64,000 bases of DNA. Source: Aliiroseovarius sediminilitoris (GTDB taxonomy: Bacteria; Pseudomonadota; Alphaproteobacteria; Rhodobacterales; Rhodobacteraceae). The notes below the pieces were generated by a model that saw nothing but the letters and a program-made list of their open reading frames with translations, searched no databases and was not told where the DNA came from. Where the stretch lies: contig NZ_FOJB01000002.1 of the NCBI RefSeq assembly GCF_900109955.1, forward strand, positions 124,001-188,000, written 5' to 3'. The translations under genes and the position numbers were made by a program. Shown here in pieces: positions 8,763 to 17,317 of this stretch (the first letter of the stretch is position 1; every line of letters begins with the position of its first letter).

Positions 8763-9649
8763 ACCCCGTAAAGCCGGAACGTGTCACGCCCCGTCAATTC
8801 GCGCACGGCGCCAAGATCGACCAGTCGGTCGCACAATCGTCGCGCGGCGCGATCAGACATCAGCGGGGTCAGCGCCGTCGGGGCCAGCCCATCCTGGGTT
8901 AGAAACATCTCAACCGCCGCGCCCGCCCCCCTGGCGCGAAGTTTTGGGGTCACTGCACGTAGATATGCGGCCCGGCGCGTCAGATCGGCGGCCAGACGCA
9001 GGATTTCAGCCGTGAACCGTATTACCGCTTGGTGGCAGGCGGTGGTCAACTCTGCGCCGGTGCTCTGCAAATCCCGGCGCTTCAGCCCGCCTGCCAACAG
9101 TGGCATCAGATGGGTCCACCCCACGCCGCGTGCGAGCGCTGCGTCGGCCAGGATCAGGGCGGCGGCCTCCTCGGTCGGGTGGTCGGTCAGCACCGCTTCC
9201 AACACTGCCGCCGCCCGGCGCACCGGTCCGCCCTGCACCGCAGCCAACCAAATCGGCACATGCGACGCCAACCCATCCGGCATCGCACGTTTCAACGCAG
9301 CGGCCGAGATCGGCCGCCCCGCCGCCAGCCGCCACTGGCGATAAATCTCGCCCGCCGGTCCCGGATGATCGCCGGGGCGCATCAGGTGCAGCGCGTCCCG
9401 CAAGTCCGATGCCCGCTCCGGGCGTCCTGACATGACCACGCAGGCCTCGGCGGCCGACAGCGCCAACCGCGCGCGCAACAAATCATGGGGAACGTCACCT
9501 TGGGCCAGCGCAACATGCAGATGCGCCAAGGCTGCGCCCGACAAAAACGCTATGTCTTCAGATGTTTCCGCGCGACCCGCGATGACCCAGGATGGCATCC
9601 GGGGGATCGTGTCTGCATCATCACTATGGGTCTGTTTGGCAAATGTCAT
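8759..9649 (-). CDS. DUF1403 family protein
   Basis: A 296-residue, mostly alpha-helical protein with no signal peptide or membrane segment. It matches what I remember of DUF1403, a family common on rhizobial and rhodobacterial secondary replicons and often next to a ScpB-like gene, as here. The N-terminal two thirds are Ala-rich helices. The last 45 residues (SDRAARRLCDRLVDLGAVRE then TFRLYGV) look like a winged-helix element: helix, helix, then a short hairpin. Kleisin C-termini also end in a winged helix, so a role as ScpB partner is possible but unproven. The function is unknown to me. Confidence 0.7.
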   Translation of the reverse strand: MTFAKQTHSDDADTIPRMPSWVIAGRAETSEDIAFLSGAALAHLHVALAQGDVPHDLLRARLALSAAEACVVMSGRPERASDLRDALHLMRPGDHPGPAGEIYRQWRLAAGRPISAAALKRAMPDGLASHVPIWLAAVQGGPVRRAAAVLEAVLTDHPTEEAAALILADAALARGVGWTHLMPLLAGGLKRRDLQSTGAELTTACHQAVIRFTAEILRLAADLTRRAAYLRAVTPKLRARGAGAAVEMFLTQDGLAPTALTPLMSDRAARRLCDRLVDLGAVRELTGRDTFRLYGV

Positions 9650-9751
9650 GCCCGGATACTAGTCACGCGCGGCGCTTTTATCCAGACGGTTCGTTCAAAA
9701 CCGCCGCTGCTTTCGGATGCACTACGACGCGCCGTGACCGAGACAACCAAA

Positions 9752-9776
9752 CACCGCCATCAACCCGACGGCGGTG
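9752..9776 (-). terminator. Hairpin after the sugar ABC operon
   Basis: CACCGCC at 9752-9758 and GGCGGTG at 9770-9776 form a 7-bp stem with an 11-base loop. It lies just beyond the stop of the ABC ATPase gene on the minus strand and is followed on that strand by GTTTGGTT. The T-run is weak, so termination may be partial. Confidence 0.5.
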
Positions 9777-9798
9777 CTCTCATTCGCATGGCATTTGC

Positions 9799-10587
9799 CT
9801 AGACCGTGCCGCCGAGGCTTCCTTCCAAGGCGACAAGCTCTTGCCCGCCTGCCATCAGGTCTTGCAGTTCTTCCGGTGTAATCTGGCCGCGCTGCGCGGT
9901 GCCCAGCGTCTGGCCACGGTTCAGCACAGTAAAGCGATCGCCCACGGCCATTGCGTGCCGCACGTTATGGGTGATGAACACAACCGCGATCCCCTGTTTG
10001 CGGACCTTGTCGATAGTCGCAAGAACATTGGCCGTCTGCCGAACGCCAAGCGCCGACGTCGGTTCGTCCAGGATCAACACCTTGGCACCGAAATGCACGG
10101 CGCGCGCGATGGCGACGGTTTGACGCTCACCTCCTGACAGGGTGCCGACCGCCTGATCGGGGCCACGCAGGTTGATGCCCATCTCGCGCATCTCGTCCAT
10201 TGTGACCCTGTTGGCATAGTCATGGTCGAAAAACTTCAGCGGCCCAACCTTCTTCACCGGCTCATTCCCCATGAAGAAATTACGACTGACCGACATCAGG
10301 GGGATCATCGCAAGATGCTGGTGCACAGTCGCAATGCCCGCCGAGATCGCATCTCGTGGATCCTGAAACTGCATCGGCTTGCCTTCAAAGTAGATTTCGC
10401 CGCGCGTGGGCTGATGCACACCGGACATCGTCTTGATAAAGGTCGACTTGCCCGCACCGTTGTCACCCAACAGGCAATGGCACTCCCCCGGGAAGACTTC
10501 CAGCGACACACCTGCCAGCGCGATCACGCTGCCAAAGTGTTTCTCGATATTCTTCATTTGAATGATTGGCGCTTTTTCCGGATTCAT
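9799..10587 (-). CDS. Sugar ABC transporter ATP-binding protein, single-domain FrcA type
   Basis: A 262-residue ATPase with one nucleotide-binding domain: Walker A GDNGAGKST (residues about 42-50), signature LSGGERQ (about 149-155) and Walker B VLILDEPTS (about 170-178), then the switch histidine in FITHN. Most carbohydrate-uptake-2 ATPases are double (about 500 residues); the single-domain type is typified by FrcA of Sinorhizobium. It follows the permease gene by one base. Since the operon is divergent from a LacI regulator and next to iol genes sharing the same operator, the substrate is likely myo-inositol or a related cyclitol. Confidence 0.88.
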   Translation of the reverse strand: MNPEKAPIIQMKNIEKHFGSVIALAGVSLEVFPGECHCLLGDNGAGKSTFIKTMSGVHQPTRGEIYFEGKPMQFQDPRDAISAGIATVHQHLAMIPLMSVSRNFFMGNEPVKKVGPLKFFDHDYANRVTMDEMREMGINLRGPDQAVGTLSGGERQTVAIARAVHFGAKVLILDEPTSALGVRQTANVLATIDKVRKQGIAVVFITHNVRHAMAVGDRFTVLNRGQTLGTAQRGQITPEELQDLMAGGQELVALEGSLGGTV

Positions 10588-10588
10588 A

Positions 10589-11701
10589 TCAACGTTCCCC
10601 CGTGATGATGCGACGGATATAGGTGTTCAGAATGACCGCAAACAAAAGAATCACACCAAGGAAAACCCTGAACAACGAACTTTCGACACCGGCAAAAAAC
10701 AGACCTTGCTGGACGACACCGAAGATCAACGCACCAAGTGCAGCGCCCAGGACCGAACCGTAGCCACCAGTCAGCAACGCACCGCCGATAACAACGGCGA
10801 TGATCGCCTCGAACTCTTTCAACAGGCCCCGGTCGGCACCGGCGGATCCGAATTCCATCACCTGGCAGACGGCAAGAACCGTTGCGCAGAAGGCCGTAAG
10901 CGTAAACATCAGGATCTTGACCTTGTTCACCGGCACACCCGAGTTACGCGCCGCTTCGGGATCACCACCGGATGCAAAAATCCAGTTGCCGAATTGCGTG
11001 CGTGTCAACAGGATATGTCCCAACGAGATCAGGACAATTGCCCAGACAATCAGCATGGGTATGCCGTCAACGACGGGCTGACCTTCGCGCGCGCCACGTT
11101 CGAACACCGAAATAACGCCCGCATCCCCCAGCCACTGGAAAACGGGCTTCCCGATCGTGCCGCCGAAGAGCGGTGCCAACCAATCTCCTTCTGCGGCGTC
11201 ACGAATGCCACCAATGATCGTTTTACGCTCGATCGTTTGCGGGATGTAGATGGTAAAGCCGCGCAGGATGAACAGAAAGGCAAGCGTCACAATGAAGCTG
11301 GGCAAGCCCGTTTTGATGACAATCCAGCCATTCAGGGCACCAAGCAAACAACAAATCACAAACGTAACGATAATCGCGATCCACATGGGCCAGCCCAGAA
11401 CGACACCGAACACGGCAATCATCATACCTGCAAAACCGATCATGGATCCGACCGACAGATCGAATTCTCCGGCGATCATCAGCAGGCACGCGCCGACAGC
11501 GATGATCATGAACTGGGCGGAAACGACCGACCAGTTCAGAACGCCCTGCGAGGCAAACATACCGCTGTCAAACGCAAACAGCAAAAACAATGTAAAGACA
11601 GCGACGGTGCCGACAATACCGCCAAGCTCCGGGCGGATGAGAGCCTGCCGGAAGGATGATATTTCCTTGACACGTTCGTCAGATTGGATGGTCTCAGCCA
11701 T
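10589..11701 (-). CDS. Sugar ABC transporter permease (CUT2/FrcC family)
   Basis: A 370-residue permease with about ten hydrophobic segments, starting with GIVGTVAVFTLFLLFAF and including the family segment LMIAGEFDLSVGSMIG and GALNGWIVIKTGLPSFIVTLA, which mark the RbsC/FrcC branch (BPD_transp_2). The start at 11701 has a GAGGAGG site nine bases upstream; a longer reading to 11770 would run through an intercistronic hairpin and is unlikely. It forms the membrane channel for the ATPase and binding protein that flank it. The predicted substrate is inositol or another sugar of the iol pathway. Confidence 0.9.
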   Translation of the reverse strand: MAETIQSDERVKEISSFRQALIRPELGGIVGTVAVFTLFLLFAFDSGMFASQGVLNWSVVSAQFMIIAVGACLLMIAGEFDLSVGSMIGFAGMMIAVFGVVLGWPMWIAIIVTFVICCLLGALNGWIVIKTGLPSFIVTLAFLFILRGFTIYIPQTIERKTIIGGIRDAAEGDWLAPLFGGTIGKPVFQWLGDAGVISVFERGAREGQPVVDGIPMLIVWAIVLISLGHILLTRTQFGNWIFASGGDPEAARNSGVPVNKVKILMFTLTAFCATVLAVCQVMEFGSAGADRGLLKEFEAIIAVVIGGALLTGGYGSVLGAALGALIFGVVQQGLFFAGVESSLFRVFLGVILLFAVILNTYIRRIITGER

Positions 11702-11745
11702 GACTGGCTCCTCCTCAAGTCCAATGCGGAAGATGGGTGAGAAAC

Positions 11746-11766
11746 GGGCGGCGCAGAAGGCCGCCC
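11746..11766 (-). promoter_or_regulatory. Intercistronic hairpin between binding-protein and permease genes
   Basis: GGGCGGC at 11746-11752 pairs perfectly with GCCGCCC at 11760-11766 around a seven-base loop. It lies directly downstream of the binding-protein gene on the minus strand. Such hairpins commonly protect the upstream message or attenuate read-through, so that binding protein is made in excess over permease. Confidence 0.55.
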
Positions 11767-11798
11767 GCACTGATCACTCGTTTACTTACACACGAAAG

Positions 11799-12749
11799 TT
11801 AGCGGTATTCGCCCGCAAACTCTTCAACCTTGGCCAAGCCGTCCTTGGTGACGAAACCCGGACCAGAATTGATGTTGTTGCCGGGCAGAACCCCGTAACG
11901 GTCCCAATTGGCCAGAATAATGACCGGCATATAGGCTTGCAGGAACGGTTGCTGGTCGATGCCCCAGTTGATGATGCCGTCCTTGATACCTTTGACGATC
12001 TCTTCACCCAGATCGAACGTGCCGAAGTGAATCTCTCCGGCCATTCCGTTTTCCTGCAACGCGGCAATGGTGGGGTCAGCCGAAACCGGGCCAAGGGTCA
12101 GGATACCATTGACATCAGGATTTGCCGACAGATAGGCCAGCACCTTGTTCTTAATTTCCGAAGGGTCGGTGCCTGAATCCATCATCGAGTTCCCCAACTC
12201 GACCCCCAGACCATCCGCATAACCACGGCAACGCTCGCCCACGGTGGGCTGCTGAATGGCATGATTGACACACAGGAACTTGGTCACACCTTCATCTTTG
12301 GCGCGCTGCCCTGCCGCGAAACCTGCGTCATATTCAGGCTGCCCGACATACATCAATGCCCCGACTTCGCGGGCCTGCTCAGGCGTGCCGGTGTTCATGA
12401 TGATCACATCGATGCCCTGATCAACCGCGGCGCGGATCGGCCCTTTCAGAACGTCAAAGTCAGCCAGCGTGGTGATGATTCCATCGGGGCTGGACGCGGC
12501 GGCCTGATCGATAATGCGGGCCATGTCGGCAACGTCCCCGGTGGGCGGATTGCGGTATTCGACTTCGGCACCAACTTGTTCGCCAGCCAGCGCGATACCG
12601 TTCTTGATCGTGTTCCACCAGCTATCGCTGTCCGGAGCATGGCTGACAAGAATGTATTTCTCGCCCTCGGCCATCGCGCCGGTTCCGACCATCAGCGGCG
12701 CTGCGGCGACGGCCGTGGCTAATACGACCTTTTTCATCAGTGATTTCAT
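11799..12749 (-). CDS. Periplasmic sugar-binding protein of the ABC importer
   Basis: A 316-residue periplasmic-binding protein of the RbsB/type I fold. Residues 1-27 are a Sec signal peptide (MKSLMKKVVLATAVAAAPLM, cleaved after GAMA). The mature part shows the two-lobe pattern: YILVSHAPDSDSWWNTIKNG, then DGIITTLADFD, a hinge at DVIIMNTG, and GILTLGPVSADPTIAALQ in lobe two. It is first in the operon, before permease and ATPase, and divergent from the LacI gene. The LacI operator at 12842-12857 lies in its promoter region. Inositol is the expected ligand from context; the residues seen do not prove it. Confidence 0.88.
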   Translation of the reverse strand: MKSLMKKVVLATAVAAAPLMVGTGAMAEGEKYILVSHAPDSDSWWNTIKNGIALAGEQVGAEVEYRNPPTGDVADMARIIDQAAASSPDGIITTLADFDVLKGPIRAAVDQGIDVIIMNTGTPEQAREVGALMYVGQPEYDAGFAAGQRAKDEGVTKFLCVNHAIQQPTVGERCRGYADGLGVELGNSMMDSGTDPSEIKNKVLAYLSANPDVNGILTLGPVSADPTIAALQENGMAGEIHFGTFDLGEEIVKGIKDGIINWGIDQQPFLQAYMPVIILANWDRYGVLPGNNINSGPGFVTKDGLAKVEEFAGEYR

Positions 12750-12841
12750 TTGATCCTCCCAAGATCCACTAATTTTGGCATCTGTTCTAAGAGCGGGTAG
12801 TCCCGGCCTCCGACTCGGAGTTAAGCATATTCATCTTCTTT

Positions 12842-12857
12842 TTGCAACCGGTTGCAA
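12842..12857. promoter_or_regulatory. LacI-type operator, copy 1 (TTGCAACCGGTTGCAA)
   Basis: A perfect 16-bp palindrome centred on CG, the form typical of LacI-family operators. It lies between the divergent binding-protein gene and the LacI gene. An identical 16-mer, extended to 18 bp, occurs at 17223-17240 before the iol genes, so one regulator probably controls both promoters. Confidence 0.85.
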
Positions 12858-12906
12858 TCTGACCCTCTTCTTTTCCTGATGCCCTTAAGGAAGAACTGTT
12901 ATAAAA

Positions 12907-13941
12907 GTGGATAAACAGGCAGTTCCGGGTCAGGCTGACATGGCAGTAACATTGAAAGAGGTTGCAGAACGTGCCGGGGTTTCACGCTCCGCCGTGTCAC
13001 GCACCTTTACGCCAGGCGCTTCAGTTTCGGACAAAACACGACGAAAGGTCGAAAAGGCCGCCGACGAGCTTGGATACAGCCCCAACGCGCTGGCCTCGTC
13101 GCTGACCACAGGGCGCACGAAGCTGATCGGCCTTGTCTCGAACAACTTCCACAACCCGATTCTTCTTGAGGTCTTCGACCTGTTCACCCGTGGCCTTCAG
13201 GACCGTGGCCTGCGACCGTTGCTGGTCAACCTGACAAATGAAACCGATCCCGAACATTCTGTGCGGATGCTTCGGCAATATTCGGTCGATGGCGTTGTCG
13301 TCGCCTCGTCCACCCTTCCGCCGGGGTTTTCAAAAGCGTTCCGCGATGCGGGAGTCCCCGTCGTGAACTCGTTCGGCCGCTATTCCTCCACGCCACAGGT
13401 CCATGTGGTCGGGATCGACAACGTTGAATGCGGGCGGATGGCCGCCCGAACCTTGGTGGCTCGTGGCTACAAGCGCGTCGCGTTTCTGGGCGGTCCGCAA
13501 AGCGCAACATCGACGCAAGATCGCCACAAGGGGTTCATGGCCGAAATGTCAGAACACCGTGAAATCAACACCACCTGCTCATATGCCGAGGCGTATTCCT
13601 TTGAGGCCGGGCGGCGTGAGATGATGAGATTGCTTGAGAGCACCCCGGCCGAGGCCTATTTCTGCGGCGATGACGTGCTGTCGATCGGTGTTCTTTCAGC
13701 CATTCAGGACAGCGGTCTGTCGGTGCCAGAGGACATCGGATTGATCGGACTGAACGACATGGAGATGTCGGGATGGGAGAACATCAACCTGACCACGATC
13801 CACCAACCGATCCGCCAGATCGTCACATCGTCTATCGAGCTTATGGTCGCGATGTTGGACGAGCCGGACCGCTATCCCGAAGCGCGCATTTTCCCATGTT
13901 CAATCGTCGAACGTGGAACGCTGCGCCCACTGAAAAGCTGA
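12907..13941 (+). CDS. LacI-family transcriptional regulator of the inositol regulon
   Basis: A repressor of about 344 residues. The N-terminal headpiece is VTLKEVAERAGVSRSAVSRT with the hinge helix region NALASSLTTGRT, followed by a periplasmic-binding-protein-like effector domain (LIGLVSNNFHNPILLEVFDL to TTIHQPIRQI). Two starts are possible: a GTG at 12907 with AAGGAAG 14 bases upstream, or an ATG at 12940 (MAVTLKEVAERAG) with AGG nearby; the second gives the usual LacI N-terminus. It is divergent from the importer operon, and a perfect palindrome sits between them. The effector is likely an inositol catabolite. Confidence 0.9.
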   Translation: MDKQAVPGQADMAVTLKEVAERAGVSRSAVSRTFTPGASVSDKTRRKVEKAADELGYSPNALASSLTTGRTKLIGLVSNNFHNPILLEVFDLFTRGLQDRGLRPLLVNLTNETDPEHSVRMLRQYSVDGVVVASSTLPPGFSKAFRDAGVPVVNSFGRYSSTPQVHVVGIDNVECGRMAARTLVARGYKRVAFLGGPQSATSTQDRHKGFMAEMSEHREINTTCSYAEAYSFEAGRREMMRLLESTPAEAYFCGDDVLSIGVLSAIQDSGLSVPEDIGLIGLNDMEMSGWENINLTTIHQPIRQIVTSSIELMVAMLDEPDRYPEARIFPCSIVERGTLRPLKS

Positions 13942-13967
13942 CGCGAAACCTCCGAAAGCAACGCACG

Positions 13968-13991
13968 GAAAAACCGGGACACTGCCCCGGT
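13968..13991 (-). terminator. Rho-independent terminator of the minus-strand iol dehydrogenase operon
   Basis: ACCGGG (13973-13978) and CCCGGT (13986-13991) form a stem with a seven-base loop. On the minus strand the stem is followed directly by TTTTTCC. It lies between the convergent LacI gene and the oxidoreductase gene ending at 14032. Confidence 0.7.
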
Positions 13992-14031
13992 CTCTCACAA
14001 GATCAATATGCGACATGCTTTGCACGCGTGA

Positions 14032-15165
14032 CTATCGAAACATCGGTGGGCGGGCGTCAACCCATGTGCCGCCAGCTTTCGCCGACGACACCGCCATATG
14101 CACAGCCGCCATCGACCGCACCCCGTCCGCCGCCGACGGCAAGCCATCCCGCACTTCGCCACGGATTGCATCCGCCAGATCGCAATAGATATTGGCCACC
14201 GCCAACGGAAAGCCTTCGGGATGGGCGATGGCCACGCGGCTCAGACGCTGGGCATCTTCATGCAGACCGCCTTCGCCCTTCTCGATGATCTGTGTGCGCC
14301 CGCCAACTGGCGTATAGATCAATTGGTTCGGCTGCTCCGACGCCCAGCGAAGCCCGCCGGTTTCGCCGAATACCTGAATGTCAAACCCGTGCTGACGACC
14401 GATTGCGACGGACGAGGTCCAAAGCCGCCCGACCGCCCCGCCTTCCATGCGGAAGTTCACCATGGCGTCATCTTCCAGCTCGCGGCTGGCGATGGTCGAG
14501 GCAAAATCGGCGGACAAGGTTTTAACCTCGTCATCAGCAATGAAGCCCGCCATATGCAGCGCGTGAATGCCGCAATCGGCAAACTGGCCGGACACCCCTG
14601 CCATCGCGGGGTCATAACGCCACCGCACGCGCGGATTGTCCGCGTCGGTCGCATCGCCATGATGGCCGTGGCTGAAATTCGTGACAACAAGACGCACCTT
14701 GCCGATCTCGCCCGCCCGCACCATAGCGCGGGCCTGACGCACCATCGGATAAGCGGAATAGCAATAGTTCACCGCGCAGATTTTGCCGGTTTTTTCCGCC
14801 ACACGCACGATTTCTTCACCCTCGTCCACGGTCATGGTCATGGGTTTTTCGCACAAGACGTTGAAGCCTGCTTCCAGAAAGGCCTTGGTAATCTCGAAAT
14901 GCGTTGAATTGGGCGTCGCCACGGTCACCAGATCAACCTTGTCGGCGCGGCCCTTTTCACCGGCCAACATCTCGGTCCAATCGCCATAGGCGCGATCTTC
15001 GGCAATCCCAAGGCGTTGGGCATATTCGCGCCCTACGTCAGGACGATGGTCCAGCGCACCGGCTGCAAACTCAAACCGTCCATCGGCCAAAGCACCCAAT
15101 CGGTGCGCCGGGCCGATCTGACTGCCTTCGCCGCCACCGATCATGCCCCATTTCAGTTTTGCCAT
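14032..15165 (-). CDS. Gfo/Idh/MocA-family dehydrogenase (inositol-type), last gene of operon
   Basis: A 377-residue NAD(P)-dependent oxidoreductase. The N-terminal Rossmann fold is MAKLKWGMIGGGEGSQIG, with TVATPNSTHFEIT and the family motif VLCEKPMTM (catalytic Lys). The C-terminal domain contains CGIHALHMAGF, which supplies the active-site Asp/His region. The start at 15165 has GAGGAG ten bases upstream. It follows the IolE-like gene by 13 bases. It is one of three members of this family in the iol region; they likely act on different inositol isomers or inososes (myo-, scyllo-, D-chiro-inositol), but which does which cannot be read from sequence. Confidence 0.85.
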   Translation of the reverse strand: MAKLKWGMIGGGEGSQIGPAHRLGALADGRFEFAAGALDHRPDVGREYAQRLGIAEDRAYGDWTEMLAGEKGRADKVDLVTVATPNSTHFEITKAFLEAGFNVLCEKPMTMTVDEGEEIVRVAEKTGKICAVNYCYSAYPMVRQARAMVRAGEIGKVRLVVTNFSHGHHGDATDADNPRVRWRYDPAMAGVSGQFADCGIHALHMAGFIADDEVKTLSADFASTIASRELEDDAMVNFRMEGGAVGRLWTSSVAIGRQHGFDIQVFGETGGLRWASEQPNQLIYTPVGGRTQIIEKGEGGLHEDAQRLSRVAIAHPEGFPLAVANIYCDLADAIRGEVRDGLPSAADGVRSMAAVHMAVSSAKAGGTWVDARPPMFR

Positions 15166-15178
15166 GGCTCGTATCTCC

Positions 15179-16072
15179 TCAGTTAAAGCCAATGCTTTCC
15201 AGATATTCACGGTTCAAGCGCGCATCACCCACAGGGTCCGGGTCAAGCGTCGGGTCGCAATCCTGTTCGACCGTGCACCATCCCTGGAACCCGGCATCCA
15301 CCAGCACTTGGCGCACGGCAGGAAAATCGACATCCCCGTCGCCCAGATTGCAGAAAATGCCCTGGCCGCAGGCGTCATAGAACCCGGTGCGTTTCTTGAT
15401 CACCTCGGCTTTGACAGCGGGATCAATATCCTTGAAATGCATGTATGAGATCCGGTCCATGTGCCGCTTCATGAACGCCACCGGATCAAACCCCGCATAG
15501 GAATGGTGTCCGGTGTCAAAGCAGATTTTCAGGATCTTCTCGTCCACTTCATTCAGCAGACGCTCCAATTCGGGCTCGAAATCCATGAAACCCGCCGCAT
15601 GGGCATGAATGCCAACGGTCAGCCCATATTCCTCGGCGCCGATCCGCGCACTTTCCGCGATCCGGTCACGATAGGCCGTCCATTCCGCCTTATCCATCTG
15701 CTCGGCTTCGGTCGCCCGCCCCGCTGTGGGTGCACGACGAGGCGAGATCGAGTCGATCAGCACAAGATGCTGCGCCCCATGCGCCTTCAGCGCCCGCGCG
15801 GTGCGGTGCGTTGCATCCAGCACGTCGTCCCACGCGGTCGGATCGTGATAGGGGCGAAAGACCACGCCGCCGATCAGTTCCAGATCGTTCTCCGCCAGCG
15901 CATCCGCTAAGACCGCAGGGTCTTCCGGCATGAAGCCGACAGGCCCAAGCTCGATCCCCTTATAGCCCGCGGCTGCACAGTCTTTCAGCACGGATTGCCA
16001 GGTCGGATTGCGCGGATCATCCGCAAATTCCACACCCCACGAACAGGGGGCATTGCCAATTCTGATGGTCAC
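15179..16072 (-). CDS. iolE: IolE-type inosose dehydratase / sugar phosphate isomerase-epimerase
   Basis: A 297-residue TIM-barrel protein of the xylose isomerase-like (AP endonuclease 2) family. The opening IGNAPCSWGVEF is characteristic of IolE/MocC, which dehydrates scyllo-inosose (2-keto-myo-inositol) to the diketone used by IolD. Metal-site residues are visible in VGIHAHAAGFMDF, CFDTGHHSYAG, MHFKDID and the late CTVEQDCD glutamate. It lies between two Gfo/Idh/MocA dehydrogenases in one operon that diverges from iolD, as expected for inositol catabolism. An epimerase acting on another cyclitol is the main alternative. Confidence 0.87.
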   Translation of the reverse strand: MTIRIGNAPCSWGVEFADDPRNPTWQSVLKDCAAAGYKGIELGPVGFMPEDPAVLADALAENDLELIGGVVFRPYHDPTAWDDVLDATHRTARALKAHGAQHLVLIDSISPRRAPTAGRATEAEQMDKAEWTAYRDRIAESARIGAEEYGLTVGIHAHAAGFMDFEPELERLLNEVDEKILKICFDTGHHSYAGFDPVAFMKRHMDRISYMHFKDIDPAVKAEVIKKRTGFYDACGQGIFCNLGDGDVDFPAVRQVLVDAGFQGWCTVEQDCDPTLDPDPVGDARLNREYLESIGFN

Positions 16073-16091
16073 TTGGTTCGCCTTTCAAAGC

Positions 16092-17195
16092 TCAGAAATT
16101 GTTGATGTCCTGCCAGCCGCCAGACTGGTCCGAGGCAAGCGCCGCCGCGATCACGCGGTTGACCTCGTGCCCGTCCCGAAAGGTTGGCCAACGGTTTTCT
16201 TGTGTCTCGATCGCGGCCAGAAAATCGCGCGCTTCGATGATGATCTGATCCTGATAGCCGGTGCCATGCCCCGGTCCCTGACAGAAAGCCTCATAGTCGG
16301 GATGCGCCGGTCCGGTCAGGATCTTGGTGAACCCGCGCGTGGCATCCGGCCCCTCGGTGCGATAAAGCCAAAGCGCATTCTGATCTTCCTGATCAAAGCG
16401 AATTGCGCCTTTTGTGCCCGTGATTTCATAGGCATAGCCCATCTTGCGCCCGGTCGCGATGCGGCTGAAATACATCTGCCCCATTGCGCCGTTTCCAAAG
16501 CGGCACATCACTTGGCCATGGTCGTCATTCGTCACCTTGCCACCGGGGCGGGTTTTGTGAACCGTTTCAACCTCGGCCATGACGCGGCTGATTGGCCCCA
16601 TAAGGGCCAGGGCTGCGTTGATCATATGCGGGGCCAGATCGCCCATCGTGCCATTGGCCATGCCAACTGTGCGCCAATTGGCAGGTGTCTCGGGATTGGC
16701 CAGAAAATCTTCGGTATGTTCACCACGAAACCATGTGATGTCGCCAATCGTCCCTTCTGCAATCAGGTGACGCGCAAACTGGCTGGCCGGCGTGCGGATA
16801 TAATTGAACCCCACCATGTTCACGACCCCGGCCCGTTCCGCAGCGGCGGTCATCGCCGCGCTGTCTTCGATCGAAGCGCCAAGGGGTTTTTCGCAAAAAA
16901 CCGGCTTTCCCAAGGCAAAGGCGGCTTCAGCCACATCGCGATGGGTTTCCTGCGGGGATGCAATCACAACCGCACCGACCGCGTCATCATTGACCAAAGC
17001 GCGCCAGTCATCCGTGCCACGTCGGAACCCATAGGCCTTGCGATACCGTTCAGCACTTTCCGGGGTTGTGGCGCAGACCATCTCTAGCCGCGGGCGCAGC
17101 CCCGTGTTGAACACCGCCCCAACAGACGACATGGCGACCGCGTGCGCCTTGCCCATGTAGCCGCCACCAAGGATTCCGATACCGATCTCGGTCAT
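16092..17195 (-). CDS. Gfo/Idh/MocA-family dehydrogenase, first gene of the minus-strand iol operon
   Basis: A 367-residue oxidoreductase with Rossmann motif IGILGGGYMGKAHA at the N-terminus, ASPQETHRDV, and FCEKPLGAS with the catalytic lysine. The C-terminal domain has GDLAPHMINAALAL where inositol dehydrogenases have D-x3-H. GGAG lies about ten bases before the ATG at 17195; longer starts up to 17270 would cover the LacI operator at 17223-17240 and are rejected. It is the first gene of a three-gene unit with iolE and another dehydrogenase. The similarity resembles MocA/IolW-like enzymes more than IolG; the substrate is unassigned. Confidence 0.85.
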   Translation of the reverse strand: MTEIGIGILGGGYMGKAHAVAMSSVGAVFNTGLRPRLEMVCATTPESAERYRKAYGFRRGTDDWRALVNDDAVGAVVIASPQETHRDVAEAAFALGKPVFCEKPLGASIEDSAAMTAAAERAGVVNMVGFNYIRTPASQFARHLIAEGTIGDITWFRGEHTEDFLANPETPANWRTVGMANGTMGDLAPHMINAALALMGPISRVMAEVETVHKTRPGGKVTNDDHGQVMCRFGNGAMGQMYFSRIATGRKMGYAYEITGTKGAIRFDQEDQNALWLYRTEGPDATRGFTKILTGPAHPDYEAFCQGPGHGTGYQDQIIIEARDFLAAIETQENRWPTFRDGHEVNRVIAAALASDQSGGWQDINNF

Positions 17196-17222
17196 GCTTT
17201 GAAGCTCCATCATGAAATACGG

Positions 17223-17240
17223 TTTGCAACCGGTTGCAAA
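17223..17240. promoter_or_regulatory. LacI-type operator, copy 2 (TTTGCAACCGGTTGCAAA)
   Basis: A perfect 18-bp palindrome containing the same 16-mer as the site at 12842-12857. It lies between the divergent dehydrogenase gene (start 17195) and iolD (start 17318), placed to control both operons. Confidence 0.87.
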
Positions 17241-17317
17241 TTTTGTATCGTAAGAATCAAATTCTCGCAAGCTGCATTCGGTGACACGCCGGAAAATCTC
17301 GAAGGGTTCGCGCCAAC

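Noticed and set aside
10562-11659. A 365-codon plus-strand open frame opposite the sugar permease
   Set aside because: It is rich in His, Gln, Asp and Arg with no domain, has no ribosome-binding site, and lies wholly antisense to a clear permease. Such long antisense frames are common in GC-rich DNA.
17196-17270. A longer N-terminus for the first iol dehydrogenase
   Set aside because: It would translate through the LacI operator and has no ribosome-binding site, whereas the ATG at 17195 has GGAG.
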